Of a stretch of 64,000 nt of DNA, positions 9,801-18,513 are shown in pieces (position 1 is the first letter of the stretch; the number at the start of each line of letters is the position of its first letter). Made by a program: the position numbers and the translations under genes. Under the pieces are notes generated by a model. The model was not told the DNA's origin and ran no database searches. It was given only the letters and a program-made list of their open reading frames with translations. This DNA comes from Polynucleobacter antarcticus (GTDB lineage Bacteria; Pseudomonadota; Gammaproteobacteria; Burkholderiales; Burkholderiaceae), in the NCBI RefSeq assembly GCF_013307245.1, contig NZ_CP028941.1, forward strand, positions 558,001 to 622,000, given 5' to 3'.

Positions 9801-10485
9801 GCGCTTCATGGGCTATGAAATCACTCTTTTTCATGAACTGCACGGGATGGGTTGCGACTACCGGCAGATCGAGTTCACTGGCGAGATGACACGCCAGTTG
9901 TAAGTGTTTTTCGTCTTGTGGGTGACCACCGCGCTGAATCTCCATAAAAAATGCATTAGGGAATAATGTAGCCCAGCGCTTAGCAGCCTCTTTCGCTTGA
10001 TCTTCTTGGCCAGCCAAGAGTGCCGTACCAACATCACCCCAGCGCCCACCAGACAGGGCAATTAAACCATCGGCAAGAGTTTTCTTCGCCGCCTTATCTT
10101 CTGCTTTGGATGCAGGCTCTTTGAACCACTTCGGGTCGACCTCAGCCCGACCACGAGACTGATTATCTAAAGAGGCTTTGCTGAGTAACTGACACAGATT
10201 GAGATAGCCGGAATGATTTTGTACCAGCAGCAGTAAACGATGAGGTTGATCAGGGTCTTGCGGATTACTAACCCACACATCAGCGCCAGCAATGGGTTTT
10301 ATTCCACCAGCACGCGCTGCAGTATAAAAACGTACTAAACCAAATAAATTACTTAAGTCGGTCAGGGCTAAGGCGCCCATGCCATCTTTTTCAGCTGTGG
10401 CAACTGCATCGTCAATACGTACAATGCCATCCGTGATAGAAAACTCGGAATGGACGCGCAGATGAACAAAACGGGGTAAAGGCAT
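6859..10485 (-). CDS. dnaE: DNA polymerase III alpha subunit
   Basis: Catalytic subunit of the replicative polymerase. An N-terminal PHP domain (FVHLRVHSEFSITDG) is followed by the beta-nucleotidyltransferase-like palm with the catalytic Asp pair in PDFDIDF and GPGRGSGAGSLVAY. The thumb/fingers region contains YGIMVYQEQVMQ and NKSHAAAYALLAYQT, with a C-terminal OB-fold and tau-binding region. The 1208-aa length is slightly above E. coli DnaE and typical of Burkholderiales. The start ATG at 10485 begins two residues before the conserved PHP strand. It is transcribed alone, with its start 15 bp from the divergent gluQ start. Confidence 0.97.
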   Translation of the reverse strand: MPLPRFVHLRVHSEFSITDGIVRIDDAVATAEKDGMGALALTDLSNLFGLVRFYTAARAGGIKPIAGADVWVSNPQDPDQPHRLLLLVQNHSGYLNLCQLLSKASLDNQSRGRAEVDPKWFKEPASKAEDKAAKKTLADGLIALSGGRWGDVGTALLAGQEDQAKEAAKRWATLFPNAFFMEIQRGGHPQDEKHLQLACHLASELDLPVVATHPVQFMKKSDFIAHEARVCIAEGELLGNPRRPKKFNDEQYFLSQEEMEKRFVDLPVALANSVEIAKRCNLSLVLGQPRLPDFPTPPGITLDDYLLQQSEIGLKRHMARNFPDPEIRAKEQARYQERLVFEVKTIGQMGFPGYFLIVADFINWAKNNGVPVGPGRGSGAGSLVAYSLGITDLDPLRYNLLFERFLNPERVSMPDFDIDFCQQGRDRVIQYVKDKYGKDAVSQIVTFGTMAARAAIRDVGRVLEQGYNFVDGIAKLIPNKPGQYMTIEMAKKEEKQLAEREKNEDEVRQLLSLAQQLEGMTRNVGMHAGGVLIAPGRLTDFCPLYTQEAKDSKDQNSNSVISQFDKDDVEAIGLVKFDFLGLTTLTILAAAEKWIKILHTDRKDWNIGEIALDDQKAFEVLKNANTVAVFQLESRGMQGMLRDAKPDRFEDIIALVALYRPGPMDLIPDFIERKHGRQKVEYPDPRIEPVLQETYGIMVYQEQVMQMAQLIGGYSLGGADMLRRAMGKKKPEEMAQHRKIFSDGAKLGGITEYKANEIYDLMERFAGYGFNKSHAAAYALLAYQTAWLKAYYPAEFMAANLSLAMDDTDKVKILYDDCLANGIRVFSPDINTGVYVFTPLRAPNAPLDAPLSHIRYGLGAVRGTGEAAIEVIIKARESGGPFKDLFDFCARVDRRQVNRRAIEALMRAGAFDSLYKDAMPAGGNLYDIRATLLASLARAIEAAEQAEASINQVSLFEAAGEADLHLPELVREPAWSEKKRLQEEKSALGLCLSGHMFDAYREETAHFIRQPLVKVTEGKDQLIAGIITSARMLTGQRGRMMIATIDDGTTALEITLYGEVYEPNRSWLKEDELLVAKVNVTPDKFSGGMRIISEAVMDITGARMRFARNLHLSIDSAIDLRSLRSQLSPYLMSARVRDPKLGPALSTMSGGNEGMKGLMLTAAVTTSGGACLMQFPEDLRIYPDDACLHSLNQILAAKQSNVVQVQYL

Positions 10486-10500
10486 GAGATCATTTTAGCT

Positions 10501-11454
10501 GTGCCGAACTTAAAAAACCCTTCCTCCCCAGCCAAGGGCTATCGCGGGCGATTTGCCCCCTCACCTACTGGACCCCTCCATGCGGGATCCCTAGTTGCCG
10601 CCTTAGGAAGCTGGTTGGATGCCAAAAAACAAAGGGGTCAATGGCTGCTCAGAATCGAGGATCTGGATACCCCCAGATGCATTCCCGGGGCAGATCAAGA
10701 AATCATGCGCCAGCTGCTTGCTTGCGGCCTATCTTGGGACGAGGAGCCCAGTTGGCAATCTGAGCGTAAGGAGGGCTATCAAGAGGCTCTAGAATGCTTA
10801 AATGAGCGCAGCCTGGTGTATTCCTGCATATGTTCTCGTCAAAGCATTACCAGCACTCTGGAAGCTGATGGGCTCATTACTCCCCGCAATCAAGAAATAG
10901 TCTACCCAGGCACCTGTCGCCCTAAGGCTATCCAACCCCAACAAGCAATACAAGATCCATCGATCAAAGTCGCCTACAGATTGGCCTTGCCTCCAAACCA
11001 ATCTATTAAATTTGAGGATTTAGCTTTGGGAACACAAAAGCAAAATCTCAATACCGAGGTTGGGGATTTTGTTTTGCGCAGACGGGATGGCCTATTCACT
11101 TACCAACTGGCTTTGGTTGTGGATGATGCTCTGCAAGGTATTACCCACGTTGTGCGTGGCCAAGATTTGCTGAGCAATACAGCACGACAAATTCATTTAC
11201 AGCAGGCGCTTGAATATTCAGTGCCTGAATATCTACATTTACCGCTGGTACTGGATGAGCATGGTGAAAAACTGAGTAAGCAAACTTTAGCAGTAGCGGT
11301 TCATACCGAGGATGCAAGTCAATCCTTAACAGCATTACGTCAAGCGGCGATCCACTTAGGTTTACTTGACTTGCCAGATAGCCAGCACATTTCCATTGCT
11401 GAGTGGCTTTTAGCGGCCACTCACGCTTGGAATAGAAAAACTATTTTTTCTTAA
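10501..11454 (+). CDS. gluQ: Glutamyl-Q tRNA(Asp) synthetase
   Basis: Truncated GluRS paralogue that glutamylates queuosine at the wobble position of tRNA(Asp). It has the class I signature RGRFAPSPTGPLHAGSLVAA (HIGH equivalent HAGS), a zinc site (CICS and a later CR), and the KMSKS-like KLSKQ at the end of the catalytic domain, and it lacks the GluRS anticodon-binding domain (317 aa). The start is a GTG at 10501, 17 residues before the Rossmann strand. A slightly later start cannot be excluded. queG, which makes the modification this enzyme uses, lies 8 kb downstream. The 3' end overlaps rhlE (opposite strand) by 14 nt. Confidence 0.93.
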   Translation: MPNLKNPSSPAKGYRGRFAPSPTGPLHAGSLVAALGSWLDAKKQRGQWLLRIEDLDTPRCIPGADQEIMRQLLACGLSWDEEPSWQSERKEGYQEALECLNERSLVYSCICSRQSITSTLEADGLITPRNQEIVYPGTCRPKAIQPQQAIQDPSIKVAYRLALPPNQSIKFEDLALGTQKQNLNTEVGDFVLRRRDGLFTYQLALVVDDALQGITHVVRGQDLLSNTARQIHLQQALEYSVPEYLHLPLVLDEHGEKLSKQTLAVAVHTEDASQSLTALRQAAIHLGLLDLPDSQHISIAEWLLAATHAWNRKTIFS

Positions 11455-12874
11455 GGCCGCCGAGTAAAGCGCCGACAGCCGACTTAGCAGGCGTAATGCC
11501 TACTTTTTTCTCTACTGACGATCCATTCACGGAATCAGCGCTGCCCGTCTTCGGTGTTGCTGCTGCCTCATAAGGCTGATAGAAAAAGGGGTCTGCATGT
11601 TGCTTAGGGGAAGATGAACGCTGACTTTGGCTCGAACTTTGACTCGAACTCGGGATGGAGATAGCTGGTAAAGGCATGACATCTAACTTGCGCTTCATCA
11701 ACTTTTCAATATCATCTAACAAACGCTTTTCACTATCGTCTACTAAAGCAATAGCATCGCCTTTGCTACCAGCGCGACCAGTACGGCCAATGCGGTGAAT
11801 AAAATCTTCCGCGTTATAGGGTAGCTCGTGATTAATCACACAAGGCATTGACGGAATATCTAAGCCGCGTGCCGCAACATCGGTAGCGACTAAAGCTTCA
11901 ATGGCCCCTGATTTGAATGCATCGAGTGTCAAGGTACGCTCACCTTGGCTTTTATCGCCATGAATAGCGCCAGCCTTAATGCCATCGCGCTCTAAGGCTC
12001 GTGCTAATTTAGCGCAGCCCAAGCGGCTATTGGTAAAAATGATGCACTGACGTGATAAACCTTGACGGGTACGAGCTTCTAATACTTTGATAATCGCGCG
12101 CTGCTTGTCCGCACTCGACACCATATGCACTACTTGCTTAACAGTATCTGCCGCAGCATTTTGCCGTGCCACTTCAACAGTCACCGGCGTACGCAAATAA
12201 CTTTGTGCGAGCCTCTTGATCTCAGGTGAGAAGGTTGCTGAAAATAACAGGGTTTGTCGCGCTGCTGGAATGAGGTCAATGATGCGCTGAAGATCTGGCA
12301 AGAAGCCCATATCGAGCATGCGATCTGCTTCATCTAAAACGAGAATTTCTACTTGAGAGAGATTGGCTACTTTTGAACCCAAGTGATCAAGCAAACGTCC
12401 TGGGGTAGCAATCAAAATTTCTACGCCACCACGCAATGTTGCAACCTGTTCTTTCATATCCACGCCACCATAGACAACCGCAGACCGAAGATGTGTGTGA
12501 CGAGAATAACTCGCAGCATTTTCAGAGACTTGAACTGCTAATTCTCGGGTGGGCGTGAGTACTAAAGCACGAATCGGGTGGCGCGCAGGAGAAGAGCTAC
12601 TGCTAGCGTGACGCAAAATCTGCTGAATAATCGGCAGTACAAATGCGGCCGTCTTACCAGTACCCGTTTGGGCAGCACCCATCAAATCACGCCCAGCCAG
12701 AACGTGGGGAATCGCTTGTGCTTGTATCGGGGTGGGTATGGTGTAACCCTGCTCTAAGACCGCTTTCTGAATCTGTGGGTCTAAACCAAAGTCAGCGAAG
12801 GTGATGGTTGCTTGGGGGGCTGCAGAGTCTGCTGCCTCCGTGGGGGTATTTATTTCAGGAACAGTATTGATCAA
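11441..12874 (-). CDS. rhlE: DEAD-box ATP-dependent RNA helicase RhlE
   Basis: Superfamily 2 RNA helicase acting in RNA decay and ribosome assembly. The Q motif is FADFGLDPQIQKA...GYTIPTPIQ, motif I AQTGTGKTAAF, motif II VLDEADRMLD, motif III SAT, and motif VI HRIGRTGRAG. The C-terminal ~100 residues are Ser/Gln/Ala-rich and low complexity, as in RhlE proteins. The start is a TTG at 12874 (MINTVPEINTP); no ATG lies between it and the Q motif and the ribosome-binding site is weak, so the exact start is uncertain. It lies 6 bp after the GlcG-like gene on the same strand. Confidence 0.93.
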   Translation of the reverse strand: MINTVPEINTPTEAADSAAPQATITFADFGLDPQIQKAVLEQGYTIPTPIQAQAIPHVLAGRDLMGAAQTGTGKTAAFVLPIIQQILRHASSSSSPARHPIRALVLTPTRELAVQVSENAASYSRHTHLRSAVVYGGVDMKEQVATLRGGVEILIATPGRLLDHLGSKVANLSQVEILVLDEADRMLDMGFLPDLQRIIDLIPAARQTLLFSATFSPEIKRLAQSYLRTPVTVEVARQNAAADTVKQVVHMVSSADKQRAIIKVLEARTRQGLSRQCIIFTNSRLGCAKLARALERDGIKAGAIHGDKSQGERTLTLDAFKSGAIEALVATDVAARGLDIPSMPCVINHELPYNAEDFIHRIGRTGRAGSKGDAIALVDDSEKRLLDDIEKLMKRKLDVMPLPAISIPSSSQSSSQSQRSSSPKQHADPFFYQPYEAAATPKTGSADSVNGSSVEKKVGITPAKSAVGALLGGLKKK

Positions 12875-12880
12875 AGTAAC

Positions 12881-13288
12881 TTACAGAATAGCTGCAATGC
12901 CGGCTTTTGCAGTTTCGGCATCCTCAGTTGATTTAACGCCGGAAACGCCGACTGCGCCGATGGTAAAACCATTTACATCGATATTGACACCACCTTCTAA
13001 CATGCCTGAAATATGGGGGGCAGATAAGAAGGAGGTACGTCCGTTATTAATAATTTCTTCGTAAACACGGCTCTCGCGTTTACCCATGGCGGCAGTGCGT
13101 GCCTTCTCTTGAGCAATATAAGAAGAGACAGGCGCACAACCATCGCGACGAATTAAACCCATAACGTGACCACCATCATCACAGACAGCGATCGTGACTG
13201 CAAAATTATTTTTAGCCGCATGCTGATTTGCAGCGTCCAAAATCTTTTGCACATCTGCTTGAGTTAAATAAGGTTTAGTCGCTAACAT
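12881..13288 (-). CDS. GlcG/HbpS-family protein (DUF336)
   Basis: Small 135-aa protein of the GlcG/HbpS family, with the typical core VTIAVCDDGGHVMGLIRRDG, the alternating K/R region around EKARTAAMGKRES, and the Gly-rich end GVNIDVNGFTIGAVGVSG. Family members bind haem or small ligands or occur in glycolate operons; the molecular role is not settled. It follows the class V aminotransferase on the same strand with a 70-bp gap, and the window's glycolate-type dehydrogenase is nearby. That context supports a part in 2-hydroxyacid/glyoxylate metabolism (inference). Confidence 0.85.
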   Translation of the reverse strand: MLATKPYLTQADVQKILDAANQHAAKNNFAVTIAVCDDGGHVMGLIRRDGCAPVSSYIAQEKARTAAMGKRESRVYEEIINNGRTSFLSAPHISGMLEGGVNIDVNGFTIGAVGVSGVKSTEDAETAKAGIAAIL

Positions 13289-13358
13289 GGGTATTCTTTC
13301 TGTCTCTAATGCTGCTGGTATATATAGTGAATTATAAGTTGAGTCGAGTAATGCAGGC

Positions 13359-14543
13359 TTATTTCAGAAACTCCTGCGCTGCAACCACCCCACTAGCCTT
13401 AGGTTTGTAGCCCATAGCCCCTAGGCTCATTTCCACCCCGCTCAAGGCCGCCATCAAGCTCAGCTCATTGCAATCGCCCAAATGGCCAATACGGAAGGCT
13501 TTCCCTTTAATTTTGCCTAAACCAGTACCCAAAGAGAGATTGAACTTCTCTAAGGCATGTTTACGTAACTTATCGGCATCCATCCCTTCGGGCACCTTGA
13601 TGCAGGTCAATACGGGTGAGCAGCAGTCCTGATCTTGACTTTGATTCTCAAGACCCCAAGCATCGACTGCATGACGACAGGCTGCTGCCAAACGTTGATG
13701 GCGGGCGAAGATTGTTTCTAGGCCTTCTGTCATCATCATATCCATCGCTTCATGCAAGCCGTACATCAAATTAGTACTGGGTGTAGTTGGCCAGTAACCT
13801 GTTTTATTAGATTCTAAAATTTCATCCCAAGCCCAATACGATTTAAATGATTTGTTCGTTTTACTCACTTCAATAGCACGTGCAGAGAGTGCATTAAAGC
13901 CAATCCCGGGGGGGAGCATCAAACCTTTTTGCGAGCCAGAAACAGTGACATCTACACCCCAGTCATCATGGCGATAATCCGCTGAACCCAAGCCAGACAC
14001 GCTATCCACGATTAATAAGGCAGGATGATTGGCAGCATCAATTGCTTTACGTACTGCAGCGATATTAGAGGTCACCCCGGTAGAAGTTTCGTTATGCACA
14101 ACACAAACTGCTTTAATGGCGTGCTGTGTATCTTTCATTAAACGCTCTTCGATTACCGCTGCGTCAACACCCCAACGCCAGGTGTCTTGACCAGGCTTAC
14201 CAACAACCTCTACATTTAAACCAAGACGTTGACCTAAGGTACGCCACAAATTCGCAAAATGGCCAGTTTCATAAAAGAGGACATGATCACCAGGATTTAA
14301 TACATTCACTAAAGCACCTTCCCAAGAGCCTGTGCCTGATGCCGAATAAATCATGACGGGTTGTTTAGTCTGAAAAATCTTCTTAATGCCCTCTAAAACC
14401 TGAAGACCAAACACACCAAATTCTGGACCACGGTGATCAATGGTTTGGTAGCTGATGGAGCGCAGCACCCGGGATGGCACTGGACTAGGGCCAGGAATGT
14501 GTAAGAAATGACGTCCAGAAAGGTGGTTATCTAGTTTTAGCAT
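13359..14543 (-). CDS. Class V aminotransferase (serine-glyoxylate / alanine-glyoxylate type)
   Basis: PLP-dependent transaminase, probably converting glyoxylate to glycine with serine as donor. Visible are the N-terminal HFLHIPGPSPVPSRVLRS, the SGTGSWEGA substrate loop, the PLP-Asp in LIVDSVSGLGS, and the Schiff-base Lys in VSGSQKGLMLPPG. The 394-aa length is normal. The ATG at 14543 gives a clean start. The gene is divergent from a GntR regulator and a fused 2-hydroxyacid dehydrogenase. The shared 172-bp region carries two identical palindromes, so it is probably co-regulated with them. The substrate is inferred from family and context. Confidence 0.87.
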   Translation of the reverse strand: MLKLDNHLSGRHFLHIPGPSPVPSRVLRSISYQTIDHRGPEFGVFGLQVLEGIKKIFQTKQPVMIYSASGTGSWEGALVNVLNPGDHVLFYETGHFANLWRTLGQRLGLNVEVVGKPGQDTWRWGVDAAVIEERLMKDTQHAIKAVCVVHNETSTGVTSNIAAVRKAIDAANHPALLIVDSVSGLGSADYRHDDWGVDVTVSGSQKGLMLPPGIGFNALSARAIEVSKTNKSFKSYWAWDEILESNKTGYWPTTPSTNLMYGLHEAMDMMMTEGLETIFARHQRLAAACRHAVDAWGLENQSQDQDCCSPVLTCIKVPEGMDADKLRKHALEKFNLSLGTGLGKIKGKAFRIGHLGDCNELSLMAALSGVEMSLGAMGYKPKASGVVAAQEFLK

Positions 14544-14612
14544 GCTCAGTCTCGCGTAGTTTGGTAATTAATCTTGGACGTCAGTGTAAGCGAATTTTGT
14601 GAAATTCTCAAT

Positions 14613-14624
14613 TTTGTATACAAA
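14613..14624. promoter_or_regulatory. Probable GntR operator 1
   Basis: Perfect 12-bp palindrome TTTGTATACAAA in AT-rich DNA, 69 bp upstream of the aminotransferase start. FadR/VanR-subfamily GntR proteins commonly bind short palindromes of the form TTGTATACAA, and an identical copy lies 82 bp (about eight helical turns) away. The match to the adjacent regulator is an inference. Confidence 0.65.
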
Positions 14625-14694
14625 TTTATTTAAAATAATCTAAAATAAGCTTGTTTTAAAGGGCTTTAGTTGCCTAAAAATCATTTATAGTTAA

Positions 14695-14706
14695 TTTGTA
14701 TACAAA
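14695..14706. promoter_or_regulatory. Probable GntR operator 2 (autoregulatory)
   Basis: Second exact copy of TTTGTATACAAA, ending 9 bp before the gntR ATG at 14716. A protein bound here would cover the ribosome-binding or promoter region of its own gene, consistent with autorepression. Together with the copy at 14613-14624 it could allow looping or paired repression of both divergent transcripts. Confidence 0.65.
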
Positions 14707-14715
14707 ATTTAGCTA

Positions 14716-15405
14716 ATGGACATCGTGCTTACAACGCAAAATCATACCCAAAACCTGCATGAAGCAACCTTTCAGAAGTTGAGAGCCCTACTAGTGGAAG
14801 GTGCCATCACTCCTGGCAGCAAACTCAATGAGCGGGAACTGGCAGAACAACTAGAGGTATCTCGCACTCCTATTCGAGAGGCGATTCGTCGTCTGGCTGC
14901 GGATGGCCTAGTAGAGCTCATCACCAATCGTGGTGCCATTGCAGTACAACTAAGTAGAGAAGACATTCTTCACACTTTTGATGTGATTGCAAATTTAGAG
15001 GCTTACTCAGGAGAGTTGGCTGCACAGAATATTAGTGATCAAGCACTGATTGAATTAGAGGCCCTTCAGTATGAAATGATGGCATCGTATGCCCGCAGGG
15101 ACTTATCTAGCTATTACCGCTTAAATCTGCAAATTCATAAGGCCATTAACCAAGCCGCGAATAATCCCGTATTGAGTCAACTCTTTACGCAAGTGAATGC
15201 ACGTATTGAAGCGCTCCGCTTTCGATCTAATCAAGATGGTGTGAAGTGGGAGAAGGCCGTTGAAGAGCATCAAGAAATGCTCGATGCTTTAAAGGCGCGC
15301 GATGTAGCACGGATACGAAAAGTCATGATGCAGCACGTAATGAATAAGCGCAACGTGGTCGTCCAATTACTTGATTCAGAAACTTTAACGAAATCCGCCG
15401 CATGA
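14716..15405 (+). CDS. GntR-family transcriptional regulator (FadR/VanR subfamily)
   Basis: 229-aa repressor/activator. The N-terminal winged helix (residues ~15-80) contains GSKLNERELAEQLEVSRTPIREAIRRL, broken here only by family variation, and the C-terminal all-helical FCD ligand domain has the metal-binding pattern (His in LQIHKAINQAA and EEHQEMLDAL). It is divergent from the aminotransferase and overlaps the following dehydrogenase by ATGA (15402). It probably senses a small carboxylate such as glycolate, lactate or glyoxylate and controls both arms through the two palindromes at 14613 and 14695. The ligand is inferred. Confidence 0.9.
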   Translation: MDIVLTTQNHTQNLHEATFQKLRALLVEGAITPGSKLNERELAEQLEVSRTPIREAIRRLAADGLVELITNRGAIAVQLSREDILHTFDVIANLEAYSGELAAQNISDQALIELEALQYEMMASYARRDLSSYYRLNLQIHKAINQAANNPVLSQLFTQVNARIEALRFRSNQDGVKWEKAVEEHQEMLDALKARDVARIRKVMMQHVMNKRNVVVQLLDSETLTKSAA

Positions 15406-18400
15406 ACAAGCCTCTTGATATTAAAGCATTAGTCGCTGATCAAACAATATTAGCAAAACGTCTACGTCAAGAAACCTCTGGCGAAGTCATGACCGATATG
15501 GCGAGTCGTGGACGCTACGCTACGGACGCATCCATCTACCAAGCAATGCCCGTTGCCGTATTAGTACCTAAGACTGCTGAAGATGTTGCTACTGCCATTC
15601 AAATTGCAGCTGAGCTTAAAGTGCCAGTCCTTCCCCGCGGCGGAGGTACGAGTCAATGCGGGCAGACAACCGGTACTGCACTCGTGATTGATAACAGCAA
15701 ATACTTTCGTAAGCTGCTGGATGCGGATCCAGTCAATGCTACTGCAGTGGTAGAGCCCGGCATGGTTCTAGATCATCTAAATGCTGCCCTGAAACCCCAC
15801 GGGCTCTGGTACCCCGTAGACGTCTCTACAGGTGGACAAGCAACCATCGGTGGCATGGCTGGTAATAACTCTTGCGGTAGTCGTTCCATTGCCTATGGCA
15901 ATATGGTGCACAACGTATTAGGTATTGATGCTTGGCTAGCCAATGGCCAAGTTGCGCGCTTTGGTAACTATGCCAATAGCACTGGCGCTGCAAAACCCCT
16001 AGGCGATTTTGTGAAGCAGCTCTCAGACAAATTACAACCTGAAATCGAGGCGCATTTTCCGAAAGTATTACGCCGCGTTGCAGGCTATAACTTAGATGTC
16101 TTTCATCCCCAGAGTGAACTTCCCTATACCACTGATGGTAGCGTGAACTTAGCCCACCTCTTGGTTGGTAGCGAGGGTACCTTAGCGTATTTCAAATCGC
16201 TTGAGCTCAAGTTGGCGCCATTGCCACAACATAAAGTGTTGGGGGTTGTGAACTTTGCTAGCTTCTTCAAAGCCATGGACAGCGCACAACATATTGTCAA
16301 ACTCGGTCCTACTGCTGTAGAGCTTGTTGATCGCACCATGATTGATTTAGCCCGTCATAATCCGAGTTTTAAGAAAACCATTGAAACTGGTTTAATTGAT
16401 CCAAGCAGTCAAACTCCAGAGGCGATCTTGCTGGTAGAGTTCTCTGGTGAAGCCCATGCGTCCTTGCTAGATAAATTAAAGCTATTACAAAATCTTATGG
16501 GTGATTTAGGGCTTCCCGGCTCAGTAGTGCTCATGTCAGATGCCAGCCTGCAAAAGAATTTATGGGAAGTACGTAAAGCCGGTCTTAACATCATGATGAG
16601 CTTAAAAGGTGATGGCAAACCTGTCAGCTTCATTGAAGACTGTGCCGTACCCCTTGAAAGCCTGGCTGAATACACTCAAGCCCTCACCGATGTATTTGCC
16701 AAGTATGGGTCGCGTGGGACGTGGTATGCCCATGCCTCAGTAGGTACTTTGCATGTACGCCCCATCTTAGATATGCGTCGTGATGGCGCCCAAAAAATGC
16801 GGGCTGTTGCTGAGGAGGCTTCCGTCTTAGTACGCAAGTACAAAGGTGCCTATAGCGGCGAACATGGTGATGGTCTTTGTCGAGGTGAGTGGATCTCCTG
16901 GCAATTTGGTCCAAAGATTACCCAAGCATTATCAGAAATCAAACGGGCATTTGATCCTAAGGGCTTATTTAATCCTGGCAAGATTATTGATCCACCCAAG
17001 ATGGATGATGCAAATTATTTCCGCTACCCTCCTAGCTATCGAGTCATTCCGTTGAAGCCTGCATTAGATTGGTCTGCTTGGAACGTCCAAAATGATCCTG
17101 TTACCGAAGCCACTACCGCACCAGGTACGGGTGGTGATCCAGCCCTCGGTTTAGCTAAGGCAGTCGAGATGTGCAATAACAATGGTCACTGCCGTAAGTT
17201 TGATGCTGAAGTGATGTGCCCTAGCTACCGCGTTACTAGAGATGAGAAACACCTTACCCGGGGCCGAGCCAACACCTTGCGACTAGCCCTGTCTGATCAG
17301 TTAGATATTCCTAATAATAGTAGGGCCTCTGCTTCGCCTTTAGCGAGCGATGCCATCAAAGAAGTGATGGATCTCTGTGTGAGCTGCAAAGCCTGCCGCC
17401 GTGAATGCCCTACTGGTGTAGATATGGCAAAGATGAAAATTGAGTTTTTATCTGCCTACAAAAAACGTGTAGGTCACTCCTTGCGCGATCTGGCAGTGGC
17501 GTATTTACCTAAGTATGCCTCCATCATCAGCGCTATTCCGGGGCTACCAGCCCTACTGAATCTACGTAATCACATTTCCATCATTGCTCAATTACAAGAG
17601 CGCTTCATGGGAATTTCTGCGCAACGTAGCCTACCCATTTGGAAAGCCAAAACTTTTTGGAATAAGCCGCAGGCCATTGCCCCCTATCAATTTACCGCAG
17701 AAGAATTATCCAAAGAGGATGTAAACGGAAATAAAGGCGTTGTCTTACTGGCCGATACATTTAATGCTTATTTTGAAGATGAGAATTTGCAAGCAGCCCT
17801 TCAGGTTCTCAAACATGCCGGTTATCGGGTGCATATTCCTCAAAAATCAAAAACGCCAGACGTTAGTACTTTAAACAACACCTGCTCTAAAGAATTTTGC
17901 TGTGGACGCACATTCTTAGCAGCCGGTATGGTGGACAAAGCAAAAGAAACCTTAGGGGAGTTAGTAGATCATCTCAGTCCGTATGCGGAAAAAAATATTC
18001 CGATTATTGGTCTTGAGCCTTCCTGCTTATTTACTCTTAAAGATGAAGCTTTGGTGATGGGTTTCGGTGAGCGCGCCATTAGTGTGAGCAAGCATGCTCA
18101 ACTCTTAGAGGAATTCTTAGCCCAGGAATCAAAGGCAGGTAAGCTTAAGCTGACCCTCAAAGCGGCTACGCGCCCAGTTCTATTCCATGGGCATTGTCAC
18201 CAGAAATCATTTGCCGCGGTCACGCCAGCTTTAGAACTACTCAAGCTCATCCCTAATGCTGAACCTAAGCTAATCGAAACCTCTTGCTGTGGCATGGCAG
18301 GTAGTTTTGGTTATGAGTCTGAACACATTGATGTGTCTAAGAAAATGGCGGAGTTAAGTCTTTTACCCGCTATTCGTAAATCACCGGATAGCTGGGTAGT

Positions 18401-18491
18401 GGCCGATGGTACGAGTTGCCGCCACCAAATTGCAGATGGTACACAAAGAGAAGCCGTGCATATCGCTAAGATCTTGGCAGCGCATCTCTAA
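15402..18491 (+). CDS. Fused FAD-linked oxidase / Fe-S 2-hydroxyacid dehydrogenase (GlcD-GlcF type)
   Basis: 1029-aa flavoprotein joining GlcD-like and GlcF-like parts, as in YdiJ-type D-2-hydroxyglutarate or D-lactate dehydrogenases. Residues ~50-200 form the VAO-type FAD domain (PVLPRGGGTSQCGQ, TIGGMAGNNSCGSRS), followed by the FAD-oxidase C-terminal domain ending with YSGEHGDGLCRGEW and FNPGKIIDPP. The Fe-S half has CVSCKACRRECPTGVD, and the C-terminal CCG domains show CSKEFCCG and SCCGMAGSFGYESEH. It oxidises a 2-hydroxyacid and passes electrons to the respiratory chain. It is coupled to gntR by a 4-nt overlap. The substrate (glycolate, D-lactate or D-2-hydroxyglutarate) cannot be fixed; the glyoxylate aminotransferase nearby favours glycolate. 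Confidence 0.9.
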   Translation: MNKPLDIKALVADQTILAKRLRQETSGEVMTDMASRGRYATDASIYQAMPVAVLVPKTAEDVATAIQIAAELKVPVLPRGGGTSQCGQTTGTALVIDNSKYFRKLLDADPVNATAVVEPGMVLDHLNAALKPHGLWYPVDVSTGGQATIGGMAGNNSCGSRSIAYGNMVHNVLGIDAWLANGQVARFGNYANSTGAAKPLGDFVKQLSDKLQPEIEAHFPKVLRRVAGYNLDVFHPQSELPYTTDGSVNLAHLLVGSEGTLAYFKSLELKLAPLPQHKVLGVVNFASFFKAMDSAQHIVKLGPTAVELVDRTMIDLARHNPSFKKTIETGLIDPSSQTPEAILLVEFSGEAHASLLDKLKLLQNLMGDLGLPGSVVLMSDASLQKNLWEVRKAGLNIMMSLKGDGKPVSFIEDCAVPLESLAEYTQALTDVFAKYGSRGTWYAHASVGTLHVRPILDMRRDGAQKMRAVAEEASVLVRKYKGAYSGEHGDGLCRGEWISWQFGPKITQALSEIKRAFDPKGLFNPGKIIDPPKMDDANYFRYPPSYRVIPLKPALDWSAWNVQNDPVTEATTAPGTGGDPALGLAKAVEMCNNNGHCRKFDAEVMCPSYRVTRDEKHLTRGRANTLRLALSDQLDIPNNSRASASPLASDAIKEVMDLCVSCKACRRECPTGVDMAKMKIEFLSAYKKRVGHSLRDLAVAYLPKYASIISAIPGLPALLNLRNHISIIAQLQERFMGISAQRSLPIWKAKTFWNKPQAIAPYQFTAEELSKEDVNGNKGVVLLADTFNAYFEDENLQAALQVLKHAGYRVHIPQKSKTPDVSTLNNTCSKEFCCGRTFLAAGMVDKAKETLGELVDHLSPYAEKNIPIIGLEPSCLFTLKDEALVMGFGERAISVSKHAQLLEEFLAQESKAGKLKLTLKAATRPVLFHGHCHQKSFAAVTPALELLKLIPNAEPKLIETSCCGMAGSFGYESEHIDVSKKMAELSLLPAIRKSPDSWVVADGTSCRHQIADGTQREAVHIAKILAAHL

Positions 18492-18513
18492 ACTTCTCCT
18501 CTGAATGCCTGCC

